Below, in pieces: positions 9,433-17,099 of a stretch of DNA of 39,860 nt (position 1 is its first letter; the number at the start of each line of letters is the position of its first letter). The stretch comes from Gammaproteobacteria bacterium. Its GTDB lineage: Bacteria; Pseudomonadota; Gammaproteobacteria; Immundisolibacterales; JAKLLR01. The translations under genes and the position numbers were made by a program. The DNA is taken from positions 1 through 39,860 of the forward strand of contig JAKLLR010000009.1 of NCBI GenBank assembly GCA_022014175.1, given 5' to 3'. The notes beneath the pieces were generated by a model. It had not been told where the DNA came from. It did no database searches and saw nothing but the letters and a program-made list of their open reading frames with translations.

Positions 9433-9744
9433 TCAGCGGCGGATCGTAAACTCATCGGGGTAGTGTTCGGTGGTGTTTTCCGAGCAGATGACCTCATCGA
9501 CCCGGGCGCCGGGTGGTCCAGTTTCCAAAAATGTGGCGAGTCGTGCCAGGCTGGTTGGGGAGCCGCAGGCCACCAGTTCCACGGAGCCATCAGCCCGGTT
9601 TTGAACCCATCCATGCAACCCAAGTGCGATGGCCTGATCCCGGGTGTTGGCCCGGAAATAGACCCCCTGGACGCGCCCGGTTACCAGATAGTGGCGGCAG
9701 ACTGGTTTGACGTTGTTGAACAAAAGCGCAACCGGAAGATACAC
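9433..9744 (-). CDS. acyP: Acylphosphatase
   Basis: A small hydrolase of carboxyl-phosphate bonds such as acetyl phosphate. The signature [16 protein letters not shown] holds the catalytic Arg, and [13 protein letters not shown] holds the catalytic Asn. The C-terminal half follows the alpha/beta fold of the family. The 103-residue reading begins about 12 residues before the usual family start. The ATG at 9744 is only about 8 nt downstream of the expected transcription start of a TATAAT at 9759-9764 and has no Shine-Dalgarno. Either the message is nearly leaderless or a downstream non-ATG start (for example the TTG at codon 8) is used. Confidence 0.92.
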   Translation of the reverse strand: MYLPVALLFNNVKPVCRHYLVTGRVQGVYFRANTRDQAIALGLHGWVQNRADGSVELVACGSPTSLARLATFLETGPPGARVDEVICSENTTEHYPDEFTIRR

Positions 9745-9758
9745 AGCGAGTGCGCTTT

Positions 9759-9764
9759 ATTATA
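9759..9764 (-). promoter_or_regulatory. TATAAT -10 element upstream of acyP
   Basis: A perfect TATAAT on the minus strand, 15 bp before the acyP ATG. The same AT-rich patch reads TATTAT on the plus strand (9758-9763) and could serve the divergent PilZ-like gene at 9837. No strong -35 is seen on either strand. Confidence 0.45.
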
Positions 9765-9792
9765 GGCTAATGGCTCGGACGCAAGCAGAACA

Positions 9793-9814
9793 GGCCGTGT
9801 ACGGACATACGGCC
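9793..9814. repeat. Inverted repeat in the leader of the PilZ-like gene
   Basis: GGCCGT at 9793-9798 and ACGGCC at 9809-9814 form a 6-bp dyad with a 10-nt centre, 22 bp before the start of the gene at 9837. It could be an operator or an mRNA hairpin. Confidence 0.4.
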
Positions 9815-9836
9815 CCATCAGATCGGTTGGGGACTA

Positions 9837-11471
9837 ATGAGCGTAGAAAAATTAACAATACCGGAACAGAGTGATCTTGCCGACCCCACCGTGGAGTTGA
9901 GTCCAAGGCGGCTTGAGCGCTGGCTGAACGCCCTGCCTCTAACGGATATCTCAAGTACCGCGCGGTTGCTGCTGGATGCCCTGCGGGGGCTCAATCGGGA
10001 GCGGGTGAACCCGGAGATCAGGTTTCAGCTGAATGAGCAGTACCAGCAGCCGGTTAATCTACTGATCGAAATGCTGATGCCCCACTTCCTCGGCCAGCCG
10101 ATCCCGTTGCCCGAACGCAGCCAGAACATTGTCGATCTGTTGCGGGACCTCTGCCTTGAGCTGTCCACCGGTTACAAGATTCTGGTGGTTGAGGGTGAGC
10201 GGCGACGCACCGCCTGGGATAGCGAGACCATCTACTCCATCGCGATTTACCGCGCCTTGCGCTACCAGTCCCGGGCGCTGACTATGGCGTATCAGGCCTA
10301 TGCCCAGGTTCCTGAGGGGGTCTGGCGGGAAATCCATGCCCTCTACCAGATTGCCCAGAGTCATCAGGTCGTCGGCTGGCTGGTGGAAGACCGTTTCAGC
10401 GGGGTCCGCATGGGCGTTACGGTGGGGCGGCTCTACAAAGCCTGTGTGCTGCTTGGCCTGGCTGATCCCCAGGCGTTGATGAACCATGAGGTCTCCAAGC
10501 TCTTTTTCTATCTCGAACATGCGGCGGATCTGGCCCATTTGCGCCCCCTCTCCGAGGTGGGGGACAGTGCTGGAAAATATGTGGTGGACCTGGATTCAGA
10601 TCACTGCGGCAGTCCCTACAGCAGCGAGATGAAGGGGGGAACCTCGGAGCGCTACTGGCTGCTTGATACCCTCACTCTGGCGCGTCGGGCGGAGGCTCAG
10701 CAGGCCGCGATTGAAGACGGCCATGGGGCAAATGTCGGTGAGCCCTACACCAGTTTCCTCTCCACAGATTCACTGCCGATGCTGCGTGGGCTTGCCCGTG
10801 GTCTCGGCGGCCGGGCGATGCGGCGTTCCGAACGGCTCTACAAGCAGGGCCGGGTGCAGATGTGCCGCGGGATCAATGCGGCCCACTACTTTGTCAATGG
10901 CGGTAATTCGTTTGTACCGCCGGATATGGATTTCGCTCGTTCCGCGGAATTTGTGGAGCTGAAGGCGAATATCCCTAAAACGGTAGATACCAGTAGCGAC
11001 GGTTTCGAGGTGGATCAATGGAACCGGGTTAATTTGAGCGCTGACGGGCTGGCGCTGTTGCGAGACTCCAGTAGTCAGTTGCGAATCAGCGTCGGTGACG
11101 TGCTCGGTTTGCGCCAGGATGAGGGTACCTGGTCGATCGGCATCATCCGGCGGGCCAATATGAAAAAAGGGGGGCAGCTGCTGATTGGCATCCAGATCGT
11201 GGCGTTTCAGTCGCGTCCGGTTTCTGTGCGGCGTCTGGATCGTGATTCGGATGGTTTTTCACCCGCCCTGCTGCTGCCGAAAAACAGCCAGAGCGGTCAG
11301 CCGGTGAGGCTGTTGACCCATGCCGGAATTTGCGATGAAGGGACTGAATTGCTGCTGACCATCGGCGATGAAACAAACCGCGTTAAGGTGAGTCATCTGG
11401 TCGAGGCTTCTGGCAGCTACGAGTTGCTGGAGTTCGACTTGATGAGTACTGGTGGTGCTTCCGCTGGCTGA
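9837..11471 (+). CDS. Large cytoplasmic protein with a PilZ-like C-terminal region
   Basis: A 544-residue soluble protein with no signal peptide or membrane segment. Residues 1-310 are mostly helical and rich in Leu and Gln, with no motif I can name. The C-terminal part resembles a PilZ barrel: RRSER near residue 328 fits the RxxxR element, NLSADG near 399 fits the (D/N)xSxxG element, and ISVGDVLGL then WSIGIIRRANMKKG-LLIGIQIV read like the following strands. PilZ domains bind cyclic di-GMP. The roughly 70 residues between the two motif halves is much longer than usual, so ligand binding is unproven. The start has GGGGA 5 nt before the ATG. Its 3' end overlaps the convergent YihY-type gene by 55 bp. 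Function unknown; a role in c-di-GMP signalling is inference. Confidence 0.7.
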   Translation: MSVEKLTIPEQSDLADPTVELSPRRLERWLNALPLTDISSTARLLLDALRGLNRERVNPEIRFQLNEQYQQPVNLLIEMLMPHFLGQPIPLPERSQNIVDLLRDLCLELSTGYKILVVEGERRRTAWDSETIYSIAIYRALRYQSRALTMAYQAYAQVPEGVWREIHALYQIAQSHQVVGWLVEDRFSGVRMGVTVGRLYKACVLLGLADPQALMNHEVSKLFFYLEHAADLAHLRPLSEVGDSAGKYVVDLDSDHCGSPYSSEMKGGTSERYWLLDTLTLARRAEAQQAAIEDGHGANVGEPYTSFLSTDSLPMLRGLARGLGGRAMRRSERLYKQGRVQMCRGINAAHYFVNGGNSFVPPDMDFARSAEFVELKANIPKTVDTSSDGFEVDQWNRVNLSADGLALLRDSSSQLRISVGDVLGLRQDEGTWSIGIIRRANMKKGGQLLIGIQIVAFQSRPVSVRRLDRDSDGFSPALLLPKNSQSGQPVRLLTHAGICDEGTELLLTIGDETNRVKVSHLVEASGSYELLEFDLMSTGGASAG

Positions 11472-12730
11472 GCTTGCAGCAAGGCAGCGACACTGAGATC
11501 GCCATCTTCTTTTCGCTGTTGTGAGAGACGCTCTATTTCGGCGCTTATTCCGGCCTCGACCCCTCCTGCCTGGACGTTACGATCCGGGGGGAGATGCAGG
11601 GTACGGGATGGCAGGGCCGATTCCACCTCGGCAAGACTCAGGTGATCCAGATTGCGGGCGAGCAGCCAGCGGTTATCCCCGGTTTGTTCCACCATATGGC
11701 TGCTGTTAAGGCAATCGAGCAGGGTTGCCAGTTCTCCGTCGCTGACCGAGTCGATCTGTTTCAGCAGCTGATCACGGCTGGTGCTGCCCCCCTCTTTTTG
11801 TCGATTCCACAACAGGTTCAGCACCAGCAGGGCGTGATAGAGGGTCGCGTCCGCTGTCCTCGCTTCACCCTGCTGCTGATAGTGGGAGAGTGAGGCGGCA
11901 AACTCAGCGCCAAGTAGAATAATCAACCAGCAGAGGTAGATCCAGACCTGAAACAGCAGCAGGGTTGCCAGTGCCCCGTAGATTGTTTCGTAGCCAGGGA
12001 AGTGGGCGACATAGAGGGCGAAACTTTTTTTCGCCCCTTCAAACAGAAGTGCGGCCAGGGCGGCACCCGCCAGGGCATGACGGAGATTGACCCGGCTGTT
12101 TGGCACCAGGGTGTAGAGCAGACAGAACGCGGCCCAGGTTGCCAGTGTCGGGGTAAGTTTGAGTAGCAGCAGCCTCAGGCCCGCAGCGGCTTCCAGGGTG
12201 CCGGCAGCCGCCAGCAAATAGGAGCTCATGGCGATGCTGGTGGCCAACAGGGCCGGTCCAAGGGTCAATACCGCCCAGTAGACCAGGAACGCGGAGACCG
12301 GGTGACGGCGTTTGTTGACTTGCCAGATGCCGTTCAGGGCCTGCTCAATGGTGGACATCAGGGCTACCGATGTGACCACCAGAAAGACCAGGCCAACCAG
12401 GGTAAGCCCGGAGGCCCGGGTGACAAACCGCTCAAGGTAAGCCTGCACCTGTGCGCCGGATGCGGGCACAAAATTATGAAAAATAAAACCCTGTAGTTCT
12501 GTGCTCAGGGCCTCGAATACCGGGAAGGCGGTTAGCGTGGCAAACCCGAGGGTGAACAGGGGTACCAGGGCCAGCAGAGTGGTATAGGCCAGTGCCGCCG
12601 CAGTACTCTGGTCGCCATGGTTGTCAAATCGGCGGGCGACGAAAGCCAGAAACCGTGCGGTGTTTTTGATGGCTCTCCAGAGCGCGGAGAGCGGCTCCGC
12701 TGCGCTGTTGACGGGGTGGGTTTCAGTCAT
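11417..12730 (-). CDS. YihY/BrkB family inner membrane protein
   Basis: A 437-residue member of the YihY (UPF0761) family, sometimes wrongly labelled ribonuclease BN. The N-terminal 290 residues hold about six transmembrane segments, with family landmarks RFDNHGDQSTAAALAYTTLL, a segment around ALNGIWQVNKRRHP, and YETIYGALATLLLFQVWIYLCW. The C-terminal 140 residues are soluble, with a winged-helix-like region (LLKQIDSVSDGELATLLDCL) and a charged tail. This extra tail is longer than in E. coli YihY (290 residues) but is known in larger family members. The substrate or function is not established. The last 55 bp are read on both strands because the convergent PilZ-like gene ends inside it. Confidence 0.9.
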   Translation of the reverse strand: MTETHPVNSAAEPLSALWRAIKNTARFLAFVARRFDNHGDQSTAAALAYTTLLALVPLFTLGFATLTAFPVFEALSTELQGFIFHNFVPASGAQVQAYLERFVTRASGLTLVGLVFLVVTSVALMSTIEQALNGIWQVNKRRHPVSAFLVYWAVLTLGPALLATSIAMSSYLLAAAGTLEAAAGLRLLLLKLTPTLATWAAFCLLYTLVPNSRVNLRHALAGAALAALLFEGAKKSFALYVAHFPGYETIYGALATLLLFQVWIYLCWLIILLGAEFAASLSHYQQQGEARTADATLYHALLVLNLLWNRQKEGGSTSRDQLLKQIDSVSDGELATLLDCLNSSHMVEQTGDNRWLLARNLDHLSLAEVESALPSRTLHLPPDRNVQAGGVEAGISAEIERLSQQRKEDGDLSVAALLQAQPAEAPPVLIKSNSSNS

Positions 12731-12825
12731 TTCCGCAGGCTAACACGCTTAACGCCCACCTAGCCATGGGGTAACATCGGCCGCCGACCTGTTTAGGCCT
12801 GAGTTAACCCCGGAGTGGAAGAAGA

Positions 12826-13818
12826 ATGTCGACAGCTGTGCATCCTGCCGATGCGCTTTTCGAAGGCGAAAAGCCGTTTCCCGTTATTCCCGCGTGTGAG
12901 CATTTTGCTGGCAGTGAGAAGCTAATTCTGAAGGCCCTGGAACTGCAGGAGAAGCTGGGTCCTGTTTTCGACATTACCTGCGACTGCGAGGATGGTGCTC
13001 CAACCGGGCAGGAGCGTGCCCACGCCGAGATGATCGTTCGAACCCTGAACTCCGATGCCAACCGCCTGAAGATGGCGGGAGTGCGGATTCATGACCCCCA
13101 GAGCGCCCACTGGAAAGATGACGTTGACACTCTGGTGCCGGGGATCGGCCAGGTGGTGGCCTACTTCACTATTCCCAAGCCGACCCGGGCGGCCCAGGTG
13201 GCGGAGATGATTGACTATATCCAGGCTGCCGTTGCCAGGGCCGGGATTCAGCGGGAGATCCCGATCCATGTGCTGATGGAGACCCACGGTGCCCTGGCCG
13301 AGATCGAGAAGATCGCCGCCTTGCCCTGGGTGCAGGTGCTGGATTTTGGCCTGATGGACTTCGTCAGTGGTCACCACGGCGCGATCCCCGCGAGTTGCAT
13401 GCGTAGTCCGGGCCAGTTTGAACACGAACTGTTGAGCCGGGCGAAAGCCAGCACGGTGGCGGCGGCCCTGGCCAACGGCGTAGTGCCGGCCCATAACGTT
13501 ACGCTTGATCTGAAAAACCCCTACACCACCTACCAGGATGCCAGCCGGGCCCGGCGGCAGTTCGGTTTTCTGCGGATGTGGAGCATCTATCCAACCCAGA
13601 TTCAGCCCATCGTTGATGCCATGAAGCCGGATTACACGGAAGTGGCTGACGCGGCAGCCATTCTGCTCAAGGCCCAGGCGGCGGACTGGGGACCCATTCA
13701 GCATGCGGGTGAGCTGCATGACCGGGCGACCTATCGCTATTTCTGGGAGCTGCTGCAAAAGGCTTCGGTTACGGGTGTGGAGTTGCCGGAAGAGGCCCGG
13801 ACCGCATTTTTTAGTTAG
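12826..13818 (+). CDS. HpcH/HpaI aldolase / citrate lyase beta-like (CoA-ester lyase)
   Basis: A 330-residue TIM-barrel lyase of the CitE/malyl-CoA lyase superfamily, which cleaves or forms C-C bonds in CoA thioesters using a metal held by acidic residues. Visible motifs are ITCDCEDGAPTGQE at about 49-62 (acidic metal site), VRIHDPQS (substrate arginine), IPKPTRAAQV, the metal-binding HVLMETHGALAEIEKIAALP, and DFGLMDFVSGHHGAIP. The C-terminal FLRMWSIYPTQIQPIVDA matches the lid and adjacent helix. A GGAAGAAG site precedes the ATG. It is convergent with an AMP-forming acyl-CoA synthetase with overlapping stop codons, so the two might supply and use a CoA ester, but they are not co-transcribed. 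Malyl-CoA, methylmalyl-CoA or citramalyl-CoA are all possible substrates. Confidence 0.85.
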   Translation: MSTAVHPADALFEGEKPFPVIPACEHFAGSEKLILKALELQEKLGPVFDITCDCEDGAPTGQERAHAEMIVRTLNSDANRLKMAGVRIHDPQSAHWKDDVDTLVPGIGQVVAYFTIPKPTRAAQVAEMIDYIQAAVARAGIQREIPIHVLMETHGALAEIEKIAALPWVQVLDFGLMDFVSGHHGAIPASCMRSPGQFEHELLSRAKASTVAAALANGVVPAHNVTLDLKNPYTTYQDASRARRQFGFLRMWSIYPTQIQPIVDAMKPDYTEVADAAAILLKAQAADWGPIQHAGELHDRATYRYFWELLQKASVTGVELPEEARTAFFS

Positions 13819-15356
13819 CTGCACCTGGCAGTTGGGTTGGCCAACTGATCCGAGAGCTGGCGGCGCAGCACCTTGCCGTTAGGGGTGCGTGGAAACTGCG
13901 CCATAAAGTGAATGGTTTTCGGCTGCTTGTAGCGGGCCAGATGTTCTCTGCCGTAGGCCAGCAGGCGCTCTGGTGAGGGTTCGATCCCCGGAACAGGGAT
14001 CACCGCAAGGGTCAGCAGGGTTTTGCCCGCCGCCAGGGTCTGGCCGAGACAGATGCATTCCCCCACTTCAGGGTGGGAGCGGAAGACCCGCTCTACCTCA
14101 TAGGGGGAGACCCGGTAACCGAGGGTGTTGATCAGGTCGTCCTTGCGACCCTCGAAGCGGACAGTTCCATCTGCCTCCATGCGGGCGTAATCGCCGGTGA
14201 GGAACCAGCCCTGCTGATGGCTGGTTGGCCGTGGGACGACCTCGTTCCAATAGCCCAGGAACAGCCCCGGATCATTTTCGTTGATGCAGAGCATGCCGCT
14301 CTCCCCGGTTGGGACGGGTTGCATGGCGTCGTCCATCAATGCGACCTGATGGCCGGGTTGAATCGATCCGCAGCTGCCGATTGTTAGCGGCGCATCCAGC
14401 GGTTGGGAGAGGTAGTAGGAGCACTCTGACATGCCCACCGCCTCAAAAATCGGCAACTTGAAGCGGGCCAGCCACTGCCCTCGAACGCTCTCCGGGAGGG
14501 CCTCGCCGGCGCTCATGCAGTGACGCAGCTGCGGCAGATCCTGGTGGCCTGCTTCGGTATGCCCCAGAATCTGGCGATAGAGGGCGGGCACCCCGATCAG
14601 GGTGGTGGCCCGGTGTCGGGCCAGCATCTCGGGCCAGCACTCCGGGGTTGCGGGGGCCTCCCGCAGAATGACGGTCCGGCCATGCAGCAGGGGGTCCATC
14701 AAACCGCTGCCGAGCACGTAGGTCCAGTTCAACTGTCCGCTGTGCAGCAGCCGCTGGTCGATAGAGAAATCGAACCAAGCGGTGGCAGCGGGTGCGCGTC
14801 CCCGTAGCGAACGGTGGCCGTGCAGCACCCCCTTGGGGCGACCTGTGGTGCCGGAGCTGTAGACCAGATAGGCGGGGTCGTTTTCGTGGGTGAGGCCTGG
14901 AGGTGTCGGCTCAATCTTAACCTCGCTGGTGAGGCACTGTTCGGACACTTCCTGGCCGCTCAGCCACAACTCCAGATCGAGTTCCTTTGCCAGTGCCTTT
15001 CGCTCGCTGCCGCTGATGAGCCCTCGGGCGCCGCAATCCCGCAGGATGAACCTCAGCTCCTCATCCACCAGCTGGATTGATGTGGGAACCGCGATGACGC
15101 CCGCCTTAAGACAGCCGAAGAAAGCGATGGGAAAGCCGCGACAGTTGGGCAGGTTGAGCAGTACCCGTTCTCCCGGACTAAAACCGGCGTGCAGCAGCCG
15201 TGCGGCAAAGATTCCGCTGGCGCGGGCCAGTTCTGCGTAGCTCAGAGTGGTGGCGGGGGCGTTCGGGCCGCGATCAAAAATCAGCGCGGTTTTTGCTGGA
15301 TGGCGGCTGGCGGGTTCATCAACGCAGGCGGTGGCGATATGGGGGGTGTATGTCAT
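13815..15356 (-). CDS. AMP-forming acyl-CoA synthetase (substrate unknown)
   Basis: Class I adenylate-forming enzyme, 513 residues from the ATG at 15356. An upstream TTG at 15383 would add nine residues and looks less likely. Motifs: the phosphate-binding loop YSSGTTGRPKGVLHGH, the A5-type motif EAVGMSECSYYL, the hinge region GWFLTGDYARMEADG then FEGRKDDLINTLGYRVSPYEVE, and the catalytic lysine in RTPNGKVLRRQL near the C-terminus. It activates a carboxylic acid with ATP and joins it to CoA. It resembles the acetate/benzoate-CoA ligase side of the superfamily, but the acid pocket cannot be read with confidence. Its stop overlaps that of the CitE-like gene (13815-13818). It is divergent from the arsC-like gene, about 75 bp between starts. 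Confidence 0.85.
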   Translation of the reverse strand: MTYTPHIATACVDEPASRHPAKTALIFDRGPNAPATTLSYAELARASGIFAARLLHAGFSPGERVLLNLPNCRGFPIAFFGCLKAGVIAVPTSIQLVDEELRFILRDCGARGLISGSERKALAKELDLELWLSGQEVSEQCLTSEVKIEPTPPGLTHENDPAYLVYSSGTTGRPKGVLHGHRSLRGRAPAATAWFDFSIDQRLLHSGQLNWTYVLGSGLMDPLLHGRTVILREAPATPECWPEMLARHRATTLIGVPALYRQILGHTEAGHQDLPQLRHCMSAGEALPESVRGQWLARFKLPIFEAVGMSECSYYLSQPLDAPLTIGSCGSIQPGHQVALMDDAMQPVPTGESGMLCINENDPGLFLGYWNEVVPRPTSHQQGWFLTGDYARMEADGTVRFEGRKDDLINTLGYRVSPYEVERVFRSHPEVGECICLGQTLAAGKTLLTLAVIPVPGIEPSPERLLAYGREHLARYKQPKTIHFMAQFPRTPNGKVLRRQLSDQLANPTARCS

Positions 15357-15402
15357 GAAAAATTGACGGGTGTGGCGGCGCAAAGCAGAGGGCCTGCTCT
15401 GT

Positions 15403-15408
15403 TAGAAT
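15403..15408 (+). promoter_or_regulatory. Candidate -10 for the arsC-like/wrbA pair
   Basis: TAGAAT, one mismatch from consensus, lies 24 bp before the GTG start at 15433. No good -35 is seen at 16-18 bp. A small CAGAG/CTCTG dyad precedes it. Confidence 0.35.
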
Positions 15409-15432
15409 TCGGGTCAGTTAAAGGAGAGTCAC

Positions 15433-15789
15433 GTGGCCGTCATCATCTACCATAATCCGCGCTGTTCCAAGTCCCGCCAAACCCTGCAGCTGTTGCAGGC
15501 GCGGGGCATTGAGCCGGAGATCATCGAATACCTGAAAACCCCGCCGAGCAAAACTGAGCTGGAGTCGTTGCTGGCTCTGCTTGAACTGAGCCCCCGGGGG
15601 CTGATGCGCACCAAAGAGGCTGAATACAGAGAGAACAGTCTGGATGATCCAGCCCTTGGGACCGATGCGCTGGTTGAGGCGATGATTGCCTGCCCGAAAC
15701 TAATGGAGCGGCCCATTGTGGTGGTTGATGGTCTACGCGCTGCGGTGGGTCGTCCGCCGGAGCGGGTCCTGTCGATTCTGGCTGACTGA
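15433..15789 (+). CDS. ArsC-family (glutaredoxin-type) arsenate reductase-like protein
   Basis: A 118-residue thioredoxin-fold protein of the ArsC/YfgD/Spx family. The active-site cysteine is in YHNPRCSKSRQTLQLL near residue 11, and the substrate-side arginines fit the family in MERPIVV (about residue 95) and GRPPE. Plasmid-type ArsC reduces arsenate with glutathione and glutaredoxin; short chromosomal homologues such as YfgD have unclear roles. No arsR, arsB or acr3 gene is near, so arsenic resistance is not supported by context. The start is GTG with AAGGAGA 6-8 nt upstream. The stop overlaps the start of the next gene (TGATG at 15787-15791), indicating translational coupling with the WrbA-like flavoprotein. 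Confidence 0.9.
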   Translation: MAVIIYHNPRCSKSRQTLQLLQARGIEPEIIEYLKTPPSKTELESLLALLELSPRGLMRTKEAEYRENSLDDPALGTDALVEAMIACPKLMERPIVVVDGLRAAVGRPPERVLSILAD

Positions 15790-16382
15790 TGGGTCCGGTT
15801 CTGGTGCTCTACTCCAGTCGTGATGGCGGCGTGGCAGAACTGGCGAACGCTGTCGCTCGGGGGGTGGAATCCAGCGGTGCTGAGGCGATGCTGCGCACCG
15901 TGCCCAGGGCGTCGGCAGTCTGTGAGGCGGTTGAGGATGAGATTCCCGATGCCGGGCCCCCTTATGCCCGGCCTGAGGATTTCCACCTCTGCTCCGCTCT
16001 GGCACTGGGCAGCCCGAGTTATTTTGGCAATATCAGTGCGTCGTTGAAGCTGTTTCTGGAACGCACCACACCCCAGTGGCTGAGTGGCGCGCTCTGCGGC
16101 AAACCGGCGAGCGTGTTCACCGCCAGTGGCAGCCTGCATGGGGGGCAGGAGAGCACCCTGTTGTCGATGATGGTGCCCCTGTTGCACCACGGTATGGTCA
16201 TTGTTGGCCTGCCCTACAGCGAAACCGGGCTCGGCACGACGACCACCGGAGGCACCCCTTATGGTGCCAGTCACGTCTCTGGTGCTGGCGGAGATCGGCC
16301 GGTGGATGAGACCGAGCGGCAGCTGGCCATGGCTCTGGGACGGCGGCTTGCAGAGACTGCGCGGCGGCTCTCAGCCGCCTGA
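15789..16382 (+). CDS. WrbA-like flavodoxin / NAD(P)H:quinone oxidoreductase
   Basis: A 197-residue flavodoxin-fold protein of the WrbA type, which reduces quinones by two electrons using FMN. The FMN phosphate loop is at the N-terminus (VLVLYSSRDGGVAELANAVARG). Further family marks are ALGSPSYFGNISASLKLFLE at about 72-91 and VFTASGSLHGGQESTLLSMM at about 109-128, followed by HHGMVIVGLPY. Translation is coupled to the arsC-like gene by a TGATG overlap, suggesting a shared redox or detoxification role. The 3' end overlaps hda, which is convergent, by 12 bp. Confidence 0.9.
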   Translation: MGPVLVLYSSRDGGVAELANAVARGVESSGAEAMLRTVPRASAVCEAVEDEIPDAGPPYARPEDFHLCSALALGSPSYFGNISASLKLFLERTTPQWLSGALCGKPASVFTASGSLHGGQESTLLSMMVPLLHHGMVIVGLPYSETGLGTTTTGGTPYGASHVSGAGGDRPVDETERQLAMALGRRLAETARRLSAA

Positions 16383-17099
16383 GATCTCCGGGGCTGCCGC
16401 TAAAACTTCTCGAATCAGGGGCACGCTGAGTCGCCGCTGGGTCGCCAGAGAGGCGTGGTCGAGGTGATCCAGCAGTTGCATCAGGTTGTGCATATCCCTG
16501 GGCGCGCGCTGAAGCAGATAGGCCGCAGCCTCGTCGCTGAGTTGTAGCCCCAGGGTGGTAGCCCGCTGTTGCAGGATGCCGGCTTTTTGGTCATCAGCGG
16601 GGGGCAGGAGCTCCACCGTGATACCCCAGGCGAGTCGTGTGGCCAGGTCTCTCCGGGCCATGGCAGAGGGTGGATTGTGTCCGGCTACGACCAGGCGGCC
16701 ACCGCTTTCAACTGTCCGGTTGAAGAGGGTAAACAGAGCCCCTTCCCATTCTGGCTTACCTTGCACGGCATCCAGCTGGTCGATGCAGATCAGGGTCTGC
16801 TGCTCGAAGCTCTCCAGTACCCCGGAGCCGGTGGCCAGCAGTTGGTCCAGTGGCAGATAGGCCAGCGTGAGCTCGTGGTCTGCGGCCTGCTGGCAACAGG
16901 CCTGCAGCAGGTGGGTTTTGCCGCTACCGCTCTGACCCCATAGAAAGACCGGCATCTGGGGGTGCCGGATCTCCTCCGCCGCAAGCTGCACCAGACTGTC
17001 CCGGGCCAGGCGGGTTTTGCTGTTCTCAGGGCTGATGTGGAAATTGTCAAAGGTGAAACCAACCTCCAGTTTGAGCCCCAGGGGCAGTTGGGTGTTCAA
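16371..17099 (-). CDS. hda: Hda, DnaA regulatory inactivator
   Basis: A 242-residue AAA+ ATPase related to DnaA domain III. Bound to the DNA-loaded sliding clamp, it stimulates hydrolysis of DnaA-ATP and so prevents re-initiation of replication. The N-terminal clamp-binding motif QLPLGL is at residues 4-9. Walker A GQSGSGKT is at 55-62, Walker B LICIDQLD at 103-110, and the sensor region RDLATRLAWG follows the box VII-like arginine segment. There is no DNA-binding domain IV, which separates it from DnaA. It is the last gene of a three-gene minus-strand run: its start overlaps the permease stop by 4 bp (17096-17099). The hda / AI-2E permease / DUF2066 order beside purM is common in Gammaproteobacteria. 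Confidence 0.95.
   Translation of the reverse strand: MNTQLPLGLKLEVGFTFDNFHISPENSKTRLARDSLVQLAAEEIRHPQMPVFLWGQSGSGKTHLLQACCQQAADHELTLAYLPLDQLLATGSGVLESFEQQTLICIDQLDAVQGKPEWEGALFTLFNRTVESGGRLVVAGHNPPSAMARRDLATRLAWGITVELLPPADDQKAGILQQRATTLGLQLSDEAAAYLLQRAPRDMHNLMQLLDHLDHASLATQRRLSVPLIREVLAAAPEISGG

Noticed and set aside
12922..13824. 300-residue minus-strand frame opposite the CitE-like gene
   Set aside because: The plus-strand gene has unmistakable family motifs; the minus frame is His/Gly-rich with none.
15433..16382. Arsenic resistance operon
   Set aside because: The ArsC-like protein has no arsR, arsB or acr3 neighbour and is coupled to a WrbA-like flavoprotein instead.
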